A DNA stretch of 64,000 bases from Prodigiosinella aquatilis (GTDB taxonomy: Bacteria; Pseudomonadota; Gammaproteobacteria; Enterobacterales; Enterobacteriaceae): positions 1,798,001 through 1,862,000 of the forward strand of contig CP128857.1 in assembly GCA_030388725.1 (NCBI GenBank), read 5' to 3'. A program made the translations under genes and the position numbers. The stretch's first letter is position 1. The number at the start of each line of letters is the position of its first letter. The notes under the pieces were generated by a model. That model was given only the letters and a program-made list of their open reading frames with translations. It was not told the origin of the DNA and did not search any database. Positions 52,872 through 62,462 of the stretch are shown one piece after another.

Positions 52872-54128
52872 ATGGATGTTCAGCGTAAAACCAGCAAATT
52901 CACTATCAAGCGAGTGGCAATGGCAACTTCACTGTTGATTGTGATTGCCATCGCCAGTTTCTATGCACTGAGCTATACCCCTGACGGATATAAAGTCAGT
53001 GCATCCAGTCTGCTGATTGGCGCAGTCAAGAAAGGCAATATGGTGGTAGAAGTGCGAGGTAATGGTTCGCTGGTTCCCCGCAATATCAGCTGGGTTGCCG
53101 CCAATGTGGATGGTCGTGTTGAGTCAGTAAAAGTGAAAGCGGGTGCATTTGTTAATACCGGTGATGTGATAGCCGAAATGGTTAATCCAGATTTGGTGCA
53201 GGCTACTGAAGAGTTACGTTGGGAATTGGCGGCGAAGGAAGCGGATACCAAAGCGCTTGAGAGTCGGCATGAGAGTAATCTGCTGGGTGCACAGGTGGCA
53301 ATTGTCGATGCCAGACAAAAATATGAACATGCGAAGCTGGAATATGATGCCGCTGAAATTTTAAATAAACGTAATAATGGTTCGGTATCCATGCTGGTTT
53401 ACCGCCGTTCCAAACTGGCAACGCAGCAAAACAAACAGAGTCTGGATCTCACCCGTCTACAGTTGGAAAAACTGAAAATTGCGCAGAAAGCAGATATGGA
53501 TGCGAACTATGCCCGCGTGAGTAAATTGAAAAATATGCTGGCTCGTTCAGAGTCACAAATTCGTTCATTAACGGTGCGGGCAACAGAATCTGGAGTCATT
53601 CAGACCATAAATCTTGAAGTGGGGCAGCGTATCAGCACTGGTTACAACATTGCCCGTGTGGCACGGAAAGACCAACTGATAGCCGAATTGAACGTGCCCG
53701 AACGACAAATCCGCGATGTGGCCCTCGGCCAATCGGTCACCATCAATACACAGATCCACAATATTCAGGGCAAAGTTTCCCGTATTGATCCCTCAGTCAT
53801 TAATGGCACGGTGTTGGTTGATGTCGAATTAACCGGTCCACTGCCAGATGAAGCCCGGCCAGATTTAAGTATTGAAGGTTCGATACAGGTCGCCCGCCTG
53901 ACCAATATACTTTATGTCCCCAGGCCACTGTATGCGCAGAATAATATGCCAGGCATTGTCTATAAACTTTCCGCTGATGGCAAAAGCGCCAAAAAAGTCC
54001 AGGTGGTATTTGGCAAAGGTTCAGCAGATGAAATTGCCATCAGTAGCGGACTGTCGGTTGCGGATAGGATTGTTTTATCCAGTTATCATGCGTGGGATCA
54101 TGTTGAACAGATTAGCATTACTCGTTAA
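52872..54128 (+). CDS. HlyD/MacA-type periplasmic adaptor
   Basis: A 418-residue membrane-fusion protein with one N-terminal anchor (RVAMATSLLIVIAIASFYAL), a biotinyl/lipoyl-like hairpin (VESVKVKAGAFVNTGDVIAE), a long coiled coil (about residues 110-225, rich in Lys, Gln and Ala), then the beta-barrel (VGQRISTGYNIARVARKDQL). It couples the downstream MacB-like ABC pump to an outer-membrane channel. The ATG at 52872 is preferred over GTG 52860; no strong ribosome site. First gene of the operon, behind a candidate sigma-54 promoter. Confidence 0.85.
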   Translation: MDVQRKTSKFTIKRVAMATSLLIVIAIASFYALSYTPDGYKVSASSLLIGAVKKGNMVVEVRGNGSLVPRNISWVAANVDGRVESVKVKAGAFVNTGDVIAEMVNPDLVQATEELRWELAAKEADTKALESRHESNLLGAQVAIVDARQKYEHAKLEYDAAEILNKRNNGSVSMLVYRRSKLATQQNKQSLDLTRLQLEKLKIAQKADMDANYARVSKLKNMLARSESQIRSLTVRATESGVIQTINLEVGQRISTGYNIARVARKDQLIAELNVPERQIRDVALGQSVTINTQIHNIQGKVSRIDPSVINGTVLVDVELTGPLPDEARPDLSIEGSIQVARLTNILYVPRPLYAQNNMPGIVYKLSADGKSAKKVQVVFGKGSADEIAISSGLSVADRIVLSSYHAWDHVEQISITR

Positions 54129-54140
54129 GAGGATAAGTGT

Positions 54141-54848
54141 ATGTCAGCAATTGTAGAGTTAAAAAGCATTAAGAAAGTGTTTTATACCGAGGAGATGGAA
54201 ACGCATGCACTGAGCGACATCTGTTTCACCATTAATAAAGGTGAATATATTTCCATTTCCGGCCCCTCTGGCTGTGGCAAATCGACGTTATTGTCTATCC
54301 TTGGCTTGCTCGATAAACCCAGTGAAGGCGAATATAAAATTAACGGTATCGATGTAGGCCACCTCAACGCGAAACAGCAGGCGGTGATCCGCAATCAGGA
54401 AATCGGATTCGTTTTCCAGTCATTTAATCTGATTAGCGACCTGACGGTAGAAGAGAATGTCATGTTGCCGCTGACCTACCGCAAAGGAATGCATAAGAAA
54501 GAGATGAAATTGATGGCGCAGTCGGCATTGGAAAAAGTAGATATGAAGCATCGCGGCAAACACTTTCCTGCCCAGCTTTCTGGCGGTCAGCAGCAGCGTG
54601 TTGCGGTGGCCCGCGCCATTGTGGGTAACCCGACGCTGGTATTGGCGGATGAACCAACCGGTAATCTGGATTCCAAAAACGCCGATGCGGTAATCGCGCT
54701 GTTTGATCAGTTACACCAAACGGGTTCGACCATTTGCATGGTGACCCATGATGCTCGTTCGGCGGCAAGGGCGCTGCGACAGATTGAAATTTTTGATGGC
54801 ATGGTCATTGATGATCGACTGTTGCGAAACTCGATGTGCCTGGCCTGA
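54141..54848 (+). CDS. MacB/LolD-type ABC ATPase
   Basis: A 235-residue ATPase: Walker A ISGPSGCGKSTLLSILG, Q-loop FVFQSFNLIS, signature LSGGQQQRVAVARAIV, Walker B LVLADEPTGNLDS, H-loop MVTHD. It belongs to the LolD/MacB group that works with FtsX-like permeases and expels substrates from the periplasmic side. 12 bp after the adaptor gene. Confidence 0.92.
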   Translation: MSAIVELKSIKKVFYTEEMETHALSDICFTINKGEYISISGPSGCGKSTLLSILGLLDKPSEGEYKINGIDVGHLNAKQQAVIRNQEIGFVFQSFNLISDLTVEENVMLPLTYRKGMHKKEMKLMAQSALEKVDMKHRGKHFPAQLSGGQQQRVAVARAIVGNPTLVLADEPTGNLDSKNADAVIALFDQLHQTGSTICMVTHDARSAARALRQIEIFDGMVIDDRLLRNSMCLA

Positions 54849-54858
54849 GGAGCGTTTT

Positions 54859-57291
54859 ATGTCCACTCTGTTCGATTTTCGCTATGCCTGCCGTCTGTTA
54901 TTGAAACGGCCCGGTTTTTCACTGTTCACTATATTAATCATGGCAGTCGGGCTGGGATTATGCATCTACATGTATTCCATTATTAACAGCCTGGTTCTCA
55001 AGCCGTTGCCGTTTAAGGACGGCGATCGGATGGTCATGATCAGCCCCAGTATTAACGATGTGCGGCTGGGCGATTCTCCCATCAGTTTTATGGACTATCT
55101 TGATATCAAAGCGCACAGCACGCGTTTGGAGCAGGTGGGTTACTATTATGGTGATGTCGCGAACATTAATCTCGACGGCCAGGCATCACGCTATATTGCC
55201 ATTCGTTCAGGGCCTGATTTTTTCCCTTTTACCGGTGTTCAGGCCGCTAAAGGCCGGTTGTTCAATCAACAGGATGCAGGCGAAGGCGCTAATCCTGTGG
55301 CGGTGATCGGGTATGCGCTATGGCAGAACTATTTTGGCGGACGTCAGGATATTCTCGCTCAGTCGCTGCTGGTGAATGGTGTCAGTACCCAAATCATCGG
55401 CGTTATGCCAAAGGGGTATGCCTTCCCGATGAATAATCAAATCTGGCTGCCCACCACGTTGAATCCTGCGCATATTACGGTCGAAAATGCACCGAAGGTC
55501 CAGGTTTTCGCCAAGATCAAACCAGGTTTTACGCTGGCTGATGTGGACGTTGAACTGAAAAATATCATGGCCGGGCGTGAGCAGCGCTTTCCTGAAATCA
55601 ACGGTGGGCATTCCGCTTTTGCCATCACCTTTATGGACAGTTTCATGGGGGAAGATTCAAAACCGATCTTTCTGGTGATGTTACTGGCGGTGCTGCTGGT
55701 GTTGCTGCTGGCTTGTTGTAACGTTGGCAACATGCTGCTGGTCAGAGCGATTGAGCGTAGTAAAGAAACTGCTATTCGTGTGGCTCATGGCGCTCCGCCG
55801 TTACGCGTAGTGATGCAGATGATGTGGGAGAGTGTCATTCTTTGCTGTGCTGGTGGCATTGTGGGGCTGCTGCTGGCTGGCTGGGGTATTTCATTAACCG
55901 GTAGTCTGATTACCTCTGTTGTGCCGGATAAACCACCGTTCTGGTGGCAACTCGGCATTGATACCGATGTGGTGGTGAAGGCCCTGATTCTGGTGGTTAT
56001 TGCCAGTATTATTACCGGGGCGCTGCCTGCCTGGAAAATTGTACACAGTAATGTCAACGATGCGCTACGGGATGGTACACGCGGTGCCCAAAGCCGTAAT
56101 AGTAGTCGCATCAGTCGCGGACTGGTGATTTTTGAAGTGGCGCTCTCCAGTTCGGTGCTCTGCGTGGGGGTGCTACTTGCTTTGGTGGTCGCTCAGGCTG
56201 CGAAAATTGACTATGGCGTGGACAGTAATAATGTCTGGACGGCAAAGGTGAGTCTGCCGCCGATTAATTACCCTGATGACGCCAGCAAAGTGAATTTCTT
56301 TAACCGTCTGGTGAGCGATTTGAAAACCCAGCCCGGGGTCGTGCAAGCGGGACTGATGAGCCGCCTTCCCGGGGAATTCACCTCGGCCAGCAGTATTGAA
56401 CTGGAAGGTAGTAGCTTCACGCGATCCAACCGTAATCAGTTCCCCCGAGCCAACGATGTGGTTGTTTATCCATCCTCGCTGAGCGCGTTGGGAATTATGC
56501 CGGAAGAGGGCCGGTTGCTGACACAGAATGATGATGCTCAATCGCAAAAGGTGGTAGTGATAACCCGCTCATTCGCCCAGCGTTACTGGCCAGATGAAAA
56601 AGACGTGGTCGGTAAACGTATCCGCTGGATCGATGGCGAAGATCATGCATGGTACACGGTGGTAGGAGTTATACCGCATGTGATTCAGGGCCGGCCTTTT
56701 GGTCATAGTCAGTGGATGCCTTCCGTCTACCGTTCCATGCTTCAGGTTCCCCAGGAGCAGATATCCGTGGTGGTTACCGGCGTACCGCATGAGAACCTGA
56801 GCAATGTGATTCGACATGCCGTCAGCAGCATTGATGCTCAACTGCCGGTATATCAGGAGAAAACGTTACAGGAAGTGATTGACCGTAACACCTCCGGGTT
56901 AAGCTATATCTCTATTTTGTTTAACATTTTCGGTATAATGGCGGTATTGCTGGCGGGCAGTGGTATCTATGGTGTGATGGCGAAAACGATTAATCAGCGT
57001 TATCAGGAGTTTGGCACCCGTCGCGCCCTTGGCGCCACCAGAGGCGATATTATCGCGCTGATTATGCGGCAAGGATGGTGGCAACTGGTATTGGGATTAG
57101 TGATTAGCGTGCCGGTCATCGGTGCCATCAGCCCGATGATTCTGGTTACCTTCGGGTATCCCGGCATTGGTATGATGATGCTATTTTCCATCACATCATT
57201 GATGATTGGTCTGGTTGTCACGTTCGCCATCCTGTTACCAGCAAAACGTGCAGTGCAGACCAGTCCAATGGATGCCCTGCGACATCAATAA
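54859..57291 (+). CDS. FtsX/MacB-type ABC permease with duplicated halves
   Basis: An 810-residue membrane protein from ATG 54859 (GAGGAGC upstream; the longer frame is overlap with the ATPase). Two MacB_PCD-FtsX modules are arranged in tandem: residues 1-400 (RPGFSLFTILIMAVGLGLC; helices near 275-420) and 430-810 (ending with the triple-helix module ILFNIFGIMAVLLAGSGIYG and QEFGTRRALGATRGDIIALI). It is the ADOP-like layout, double the length of a simple FtsX permease. It would form the pump with the preceding ATPase and adaptor. Confidence 0.88.
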   Translation: MSTLFDFRYACRLLLKRPGFSLFTILIMAVGLGLCIYMYSIINSLVLKPLPFKDGDRMVMISPSINDVRLGDSPISFMDYLDIKAHSTRLEQVGYYYGDVANINLDGQASRYIAIRSGPDFFPFTGVQAAKGRLFNQQDAGEGANPVAVIGYALWQNYFGGRQDILAQSLLVNGVSTQIIGVMPKGYAFPMNNQIWLPTTLNPAHITVENAPKVQVFAKIKPGFTLADVDVELKNIMAGREQRFPEINGGHSAFAITFMDSFMGEDSKPIFLVMLLAVLLVLLLACCNVGNMLLVRAIERSKETAIRVAHGAPPLRVVMQMMWESVILCCAGGIVGLLLAGWGISLTGSLITSVVPDKPPFWWQLGIDTDVVVKALILVVIASIITGALPAWKIVHSNVNDALRDGTRGAQSRNSSRISRGLVIFEVALSSSVLCVGVLLALVVAQAAKIDYGVDSNNVWTAKVSLPPINYPDDASKVNFFNRLVSDLKTQPGVVQAGLMSRLPGEFTSASSIELEGSSFTRSNRNQFPRANDVVVYPSSLSALGIMPEEGRLLTQNDDAQSQKVVVITRSFAQRYWPDEKDVVGKRIRWIDGEDHAWYTVVGVIPHVIQGRPFGHSQWMPSVYRSMLQVPQEQISVVVTGVPHENLSNVIRHAVSSIDAQLPVYQEKTLQEVIDRNTSGLSYISILFNIFGIMAVLLAGSGIYGVMAKTINQRYQEFGTRRALGATRGDIIALIMRQGWWQLVLGLVISVPVIGAISPMILVTFGYPGIGMMMLFSITSLMIGLVVTFAILLPAKRAVQTSPMDALRHQ

Positions 57292-57328
57292 CTGCGCCAT
57301 AGATGAAAAAAGGCTGAGAACATAAAGT

Positions 57329-58780
57329 ATGGGCAAAAGATACCGGGTTCTGGTCGCCGACGATGATGCCATCATCCTCAGTACACTCAAACTGATGTTG
57401 AAAGTGCATCAGTTTGAGGTGATTACCGCAACTCAGCCGGAAGAGGTGTTAACCCAGGTACGCCAGGGAACACCGGATATTGCGCTGGTTGATCTCAACT
57501 ACCAGCGTGACACAACCTCGGGTCAGGAGGGGTTGTCTCTGATTGAGAGTATCCGGCAGATTGATGCCGATCTTCCCGTGGTCGTCATGAGCGGTTGGGG
57601 CTCGATAGATATTGCTGTTGACGCCATGAAAAATGGCGCCGCTGATTTTATTCAGAAGCCCTGGGAAAATGAGCGTCTGGTCCATGTGCTCAATACCCAG
57701 CTACAATTGGTGGAAGGCATAAAAAAACAGCGTTCGCTCCTGCAACAGAATACGTTGTTGCAGGAGCAACTGCATCCGTGCCTACAGAAGAACATTGTTG
57801 CCTGCTCCAGGGCGATGCAGGAGCTGTTAAACCTGCTTGACCAGGTGATTCCAAGCGATGCCAGTATTTTGCTGACTGGTGAAAATGGCACCGGTAAAAG
57901 TATGCTGGCGAGTTATATTCATCAGCGTTCGATGCGACGTGAGATGAGCTATGTTTCGGTCAACATGGGGTGTATTCCTGACAGTTTGTTTGAAAGTGAA
58001 ATGTTCGGGCATGTCAAAGGGGCATTTACTGATGCCAAACAGCAGCGTATCGGCCGTTTTGAACTGGCGGATGGCGGCACGCTTTTCCTCGATGAAATAG
58101 GTAACACGCCGCTGAATCAGCAGGTCAAACTCTTGAGAATGCTGGAGGAACGGCAGTTCGAAAAAGTCGGCGCCAGTAAGACGCAGTTCGCTGATGTCCG
58201 CATTATTGCCGCCACCAATGCAGACTTCGATACCATGATTGCCAACGGCTCGTTTCGCCGTGATCTCTACTACCGGTTGAACACCTTTGAATTTCGTGTG
58301 CCAGCGTTACGCGAAAGACCGGAGGATATTGGCCCGTTGGCACAAGGAATGATGGCGGCATTTGCCGAAAAATACCGCAAACCGGTGCTGGTGCTGACGT
58401 CTGAAGCGCTGGAATTGTTGCAACAATATCCATGGCCGGGAAATATCCGCGAGCTTAATCATATTCTGGAGCGAGCCGTACTGCTTAGCCGGGCCGGGAC
58501 GCTGGATGTACCATTGTTGAAAATGGTACTGTCCATGGATTTCACGCCTAACAACGCCGATAGCCGATTACCGTGTGAGCCAACCTGCGCGGATAATCTG
58601 CCCGGAATCTCTGCGGCAGTGGATTTGGATGATGAGGGTACGTGGCAAACATTGGACGATATTGAACAGATGGCGCTTCAGCAGCGTCTGCGGGAGTTCG
58701 ATGGGAATGTCATTGAAGCCGCCGAGTCTTTAGGCCTGAGCCGCAGCGCATTTTATCGCAGGTTAAAAAAGAATAGCTGA
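57329..58780 (+). CDS. NtrC-family sigma-54-dependent response regulator
   Basis: A 483-residue regulator. Receiver domain 1-120 (VADDDAIILSTLKLMLK; phospho-acceptor Asp in IALVDLNYQRD; MSGWGSIDIAVDAMKNGAAD; QKPW). AAA+ domain 150-390: Walker A TGENGTGKSML, sigma-54 contact loop GAFTDA, Walker B GGTLFLDEIGN. C-terminal Fis-type HTH (VIEAAESLGLSRSAFYRRLK). It should activate the candidate -24/-12 promoter in front of this operon. Its stop overlaps the kinase start. Confidence 0.93.
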   Translation: MGKRYRVLVADDDAIILSTLKLMLKVHQFEVITATQPEEVLTQVRQGTPDIALVDLNYQRDTTSGQEGLSLIESIRQIDADLPVVVMSGWGSIDIAVDAMKNGAADFIQKPWENERLVHVLNTQLQLVEGIKKQRSLLQQNTLLQEQLHPCLQKNIVACSRAMQELLNLLDQVIPSDASILLTGENGTGKSMLASYIHQRSMRREMSYVSVNMGCIPDSLFESEMFGHVKGAFTDAKQQRIGRFELADGGTLFLDEIGNTPLNQQVKLLRMLEERQFEKVGASKTQFADVRIIAATNADFDTMIANGSFRRDLYYRLNTFEFRVPALRERPEDIGPLAQGMMAAFAEKYRKPVLVLTSEALELLQQYPWPGNIRELNHILERAVLLSRAGTLDVPLLKMVLSMDFTPNNADSRLPCEPTCADNLPGISAAVDLDDEGTWQTLDDIEQMALQQRLREFDGNVIEAAESLGLSRSAFYRRLKKNS

Positions 58781-60096
58781 TGAATATAGCCTGGAGCTCG
58801 CTAGAAGCGTTACAGCGTTGGCTGATACTGTTGGCGTCATTACCCTCGGCCATTAGCGTGATCGCTCTGATGATCTGGAATGGATTCTCCGGTTATCTGG
58901 TGGCGCTGGTGGCGCTAATGCTCTGTGTCTCTATTGGTTATTGTGTGCTCATGACCCGTCAATCCCTGCATTATCAGATAGCCACGCTGATGAATTTAAT
59001 TGAAGCCATCACGCACAATGATTTCAGCTTACGTGGTAAGCAGCAGAAAAAAAACAGCGCCTTGAATGGGTTGATTGACATGATCAATGAACTGGCCTCT
59101 TCAATGCAGCAGCAACGCTTGACGGTGAAGCAACAGCAGTACCTGGTTAAAACCGTGATTAATAATATTGATGTGGCCATTGTGGCTATCAATAATCAGG
59201 GTGAAGTGGCTTTTCTCAATAACACCGCGGCAAAACTGCTTAACACCACGCCTCAGACCATACAGGGACAATCTCTGGAATCACTGCCGTTTAAACCGCT
59301 ATTTGAGCAGCCGGAAAACAGTGTTATTGAATGGAATTTTCCAGAGCGTCACGGGAGATTCAAGATTGGGCATGACAGCTACTTTGAAGACGGATTGCGC
59401 CAGCGGTTGTTGTTTATCACGGATGTCAGTCAGTTACTGCGTGAGGAAGAGTATCGGGCCTGGAGAAATCTACTGCGTGTCATGAGCCATGAGATTAATA
59501 ATACCTTGACCCCGATCGCTTCACTCAGCCAGGTATTGACGTCATTGATCCCCACGGAAGAGAAGGAAGAGTACCAGGACATTCGTGATGGATTACAGAT
59601 CATTCATGAAAGAGCCAATAACCTGAAAAGCTTTGTCGAAAGTTATCGGAAGTTGGCCTCTTTACCCAAACCCGAAAAGTCATTACAGGATGCGGGTGAA
59701 TTGATTCGTAATCTGTTGCCGCTTTTCGAGCACCGTAAAATAGTGCTTCATGATTCAGGCCGGGCAATGATCAATATTGATGCTGTACAAATAGAACAGT
59801 TGATGATCAATATTCTGAAAAATGCGGATGAGTCGATGGCTGACGAGATCGACGGTGTGGTGACATTAGGCTGGCAGATTAAAGAGAACAAATTTCATCT
59901 CGACGTGCTTGATGAGGGGCATGGTATTGGCAACAGAGACAATTTGTTTGTTCCTTTTTACAGTACGAAGAAAAATGGTAGTGGTATCGGTCTGATGCTT
60001 TCGCGGCAAATTGTGGAACTACACGGTGGTTATTTCAGTCTGGAAAATCGTCGGGATAGAACCGGATGTAAGGTAAGTATTACGCTTCCCGTGTAG
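58780..60096 (+). CDS. sensor histidine kinase (partner of the NtrC-type regulator)
   Basis: A 438-residue kinase: two N-terminal helices (residues 15-70, ILLASLPSAISVIALMIWNG and YLVALVALMLCVSIGYCVLM) with almost no periplasmic loop, a HAMP-like coil, a PAS-like segment (VIAINNQGEVAFLNNTAAKL), H-box MSHEINNTLTPIASLSQ, N-box NILKNADESM, G-boxes DEGHGIGNRDN and GSGIGLMLSRQIVELHGG. The short external part suggests that it senses a membrane-borne signal or the pump itself. Starts with the regulator's stop (TGATG). Confidence 0.92.
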   Translation: MNIAWSSLEALQRWLILLASLPSAISVIALMIWNGFSGYLVALVALMLCVSIGYCVLMTRQSLHYQIATLMNLIEAITHNDFSLRGKQQKKNSALNGLIDMINELASSMQQQRLTVKQQQYLVKTVINNIDVAIVAINNQGEVAFLNNTAAKLLNTTPQTIQGQSLESLPFKPLFEQPENSVIEWNFPERHGRFKIGHDSYFEDGLRQRLLFITDVSQLLREEEYRAWRNLLRVMSHEINNTLTPIASLSQVLTSLIPTEEKEEYQDIRDGLQIIHERANNLKSFVESYRKLASLPKPEKSLQDAGELIRNLLPLFEHRKIVLHDSGRAMINIDAVQIEQLMINILKNADESMADEIDGVVTLGWQIKENKFHLDVLDEGHGIGNRDNLFVPFYSTKKNGSGIGLMLSRQIVELHGGYFSLENRRDRTGCKVSITLPV

Positions 60097-60112
60097 AGCG
60101 GTTCCATTGTAT

Positions 60113-61102
60113 TCACTCCGTGTTAACGTTGCTTTCTTTTCCTTCGTGCATAAACGTGATGATGCGTTGGTGAAGGGCATGGTCCTTCAGTATGCCTCGA
60201 TGTCCCAGGCCCGAGGTCAGAAACAGCTGGCTGTCGGGAAAAGCGCTGACCATATTGTAAGCCTGATGCAAATCTATATTACTGTCATCACGATCATGAC
60301 AAATCAACGTGGGAATAGGGATAGCCTTCCAGGATGTGGTGGAAATAAGATCAGGATGCAGGCCATAACGCTGATGGTACTCTTCTGCCAATTGACTGCG
60401 TAACGAAGAGGGAACCCGGTGATAGTCAATCCAGGCATCCAGCAGACAGGCAAAAGAGTCTGGACTGCTGATATTCACCAGTTGATGGCAGTCTAGCCCT
60501 TTCCATTTCGCCAGGGTTGCGGCAGTACCACCGAATGAGTGACCAATAACCGTCTTGAAAGGACCGTAGTGATTACCCAGCATGAGCAGCAATTGCACCA
60601 GATCATAGAAAGAACAGCGCTCGCCGGCTGAATTGCCGTGTGCCAACAGATCGGGTGCAATCACTTCATAACCTTGAGCGACCAGTTTTTCAGCCAGCGG
60701 ACGGAACATCACACTGTGCCCCTCCCAGCCATGTACCAACAGCACGCGCTGGTGGGATCCCGGCCCTGACCGGTAAACGGTGATCTGTTGGCCGGCGAAC
60801 ACCAGAGAATCCTTATTCAAGGATTGAAGATAAAGCAGATCGCTGTTTTTACAGGGCATTCGGTGCGGATGTTCGAACAGCGCGATGGCATAATCAACGG
60901 CGCGATGCGGTGAAATCCTGTTTAGAATGGTGATATCCACCTGCCGTAATCTACGGCAAGTGTGGCCGTAATGCGTTTCTGGCGTAATCTGCGTTTTCAG
61001 CAGCAGGCTGGGGCGGCGTTTCAATTTGACCAGACAATGGTTGTAGCGGTAATGGGCCACTGCGGCCAGTTTCAATAATGGGTAACAGAGATCATACAGC
61101 AT
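60113..61102 (-). CDS. alpha/beta hydrolase
   Basis: A 329-residue hydrolase. Oxyanion HGWEGHSVMFRPLAEKLVAQ, nucleophile elbow VIGHSFGGTAATLA, acid region HDRDDSNIDLHQAY and catalytic His in GLGHRGILKDHALHQR. The N-terminal about 85 residues are a non-conserved basic extension. It overlaps the MATE gene by 11 bp and is the distal gene of the minus-strand operon, perhaps a thioesterase or hydrolase for the acyl product. Confidence 0.85.
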   Translation of the reverse strand: MLYDLCYPLLKLAAVAHYRYNHCLVKLKRRPSLLLKTQITPETHYGHTCRRLRQVDITILNRISPHRAVDYAIALFEHPHRMPCKNSDLLYLQSLNKDSLVFAGQQITVYRSGPGSHQRVLLVHGWEGHSVMFRPLAEKLVAQGYEVIAPDLLAHGNSAGERCSFYDLVQLLLMLGNHYGPFKTVIGHSFGGTAATLAKWKGLDCHQLVNISSPDSFACLLDAWIDYHRVPSSLRSQLAEEYHQRYGLHPDLISTTSWKAIPIPTLICHDRDDSNIDLHQAYNMVSAFPDSQLFLTSGLGHRGILKDHALHQRIITFMHEGKESNVNTE

Positions 61103-62450
61103 TCAGTTTTCCCATCTTTTTGACCAGCAGGTAGTACTCGTAAACAAACACGGTCAAATAGAGAAGATTAAAGACCAGGATGATGTTAATCAGCCGGTGA
61201 ATATTCTGCCCACCGTCGGCCAGTAACACTGCCATTATCAACAAGGCTTCCATCACAAACGTCACTAGCAGCACCCGTTTACCTCGACCTAATTGCTCCA
61301 GAATGGTTTGTATGCTTGCCACCAGAGATGTCATGAAAAAAGTGGGTAGCAGCCATGCCATTATCAGATAGGCGGTTTTGCGGATCTCTTCGCTACCCGC
61401 CAGTAGATCGACCAACAGGTGTTGGCTGAAAAAGGCGAGCAGGGTAAAAACCAGGTAGCTGAGAGCTATCCAACCCAGTCCTTTACTGAGGATTCGGCTC
61501 AATGTGGTGGATGTAGCACTGTTGGATAGCTTTTGGTTTACGCAGATAGCGATGGCGGAACCGATAGCCACGGCGGGAATAATAAAGAAAGTGCGTAGTT
61601 TGACCACAATCAGAAAACCGGTGGCGTAGCCGAGACCTGACTTACTGAGTAAGGGAAAGATGACCGCTGAACTGGCGAAAGCCAGCATCATGGACAGAAA
61701 AATTGGCACGCCAGCATCGGCGGTGATCGCCAGCAGTCGGGGTAAATAGGTCCTTGCCTGAGCGTGTTCGCCTTGAGAAACCGTTTTCACCATAGTGATA
61801 TATGAGCACGGCAGCAGCATCAGCGCCGCGATCAGATTGGAGTAAATAACAGCAGAGAAACCAAGGTGATAGTAGTTAAAACCAATATAGCAACTGATAA
61901 AATTGATAAGAATAAAACCAATAATAAACGTCATACTGGATTTGCTTTTACTTTGCCCACGCAGTGCGGCATTGCTGAGTTCAAAGATCAGAAAAGGAAT
62001 CAGCGATAGCATATAAACCGGCAAAATCGTGTTGAATAACCGGGTATTGTTACTGACATAAAGATGTTGCAGTGGGGCGGCGAATAACCAACTGCATAGT
62101 GCAATTAATGCCAGAAACAGTGCGCCGACCAGGGCGAAAAGCAGCGTACTGTTTATTACGTTGCGGCGCGGCCAGTGCTGCGTGGAACGGGCGCTGAAGA
62201 TCTGATTCGTAATCGTCAGGCATTCAAGCAAGGCAATAAATAGAAAATGAAACGGCTGTAACATGGAGAGCAGGTACAGTGCATCATTACCGGCGCTATT
62301 GTTACCCAGAATCCAGATCTGGCCGTTTTGTGACAGTGAAACCACTACGGCCGTTAAGATCATTGGCCAGGCCAAGGTGACAACTTGTCTTAAATCACTC
62401 TGTCGTGGATATTCCGCGGCATAAAGTGCGGGTTGTTTGGACGTTGTCAT
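61092..62450 (-). CDS. MATE-family efflux transporter
   Basis: A 452-residue transporter with 12 helices in two similar bundles (QVVTLAWPMILTAVVVSLSQ; GVPIFLSMMLAFASSAVIFP near residue 245). It is of the MatE type that expels amphipathic compounds by H+ or Na+ exchange. In this operon it is a good candidate exporter of the product made by the KAS III/ACP enzymes. Confidence 0.85.
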   Translation of the reverse strand: MTTSKQPALYAAEYPRQSDLRQVVTLAWPMILTAVVVSLSQNGQIWILGNNSAGNDALYLLSMLQPFHFLFIALLECLTITNQIFSARSTQHWPRRNVINSTLLFALVGALFLALIALCSWLFAAPLQHLYVSNNTRLFNTILPVYMLSLIPFLIFELSNAALRGQSKSKSSMTFIIGFILINFISCYIGFNYYHLGFSAVIYSNLIAALMLLPCSYITMVKTVSQGEHAQARTYLPRLLAITADAGVPIFLSMMLAFASSAVIFPLLSKSGLGYATGFLIVVKLRTFFIIPAVAIGSAIAICVNQKLSNSATSTTLSRILSKGLGWIALSYLVFTLLAFFSQHLLVDLLAGSEEIRKTAYLIMAWLLPTFFMTSLVASIQTILEQLGRGKRVLLVTFVMEALLIMAVLLADGGQNIHRLINIILVFNLLYLTVFVYEYYLLVKKMGKLNAV

Positions 62451-62462
62451 AAAACGGTTTCC

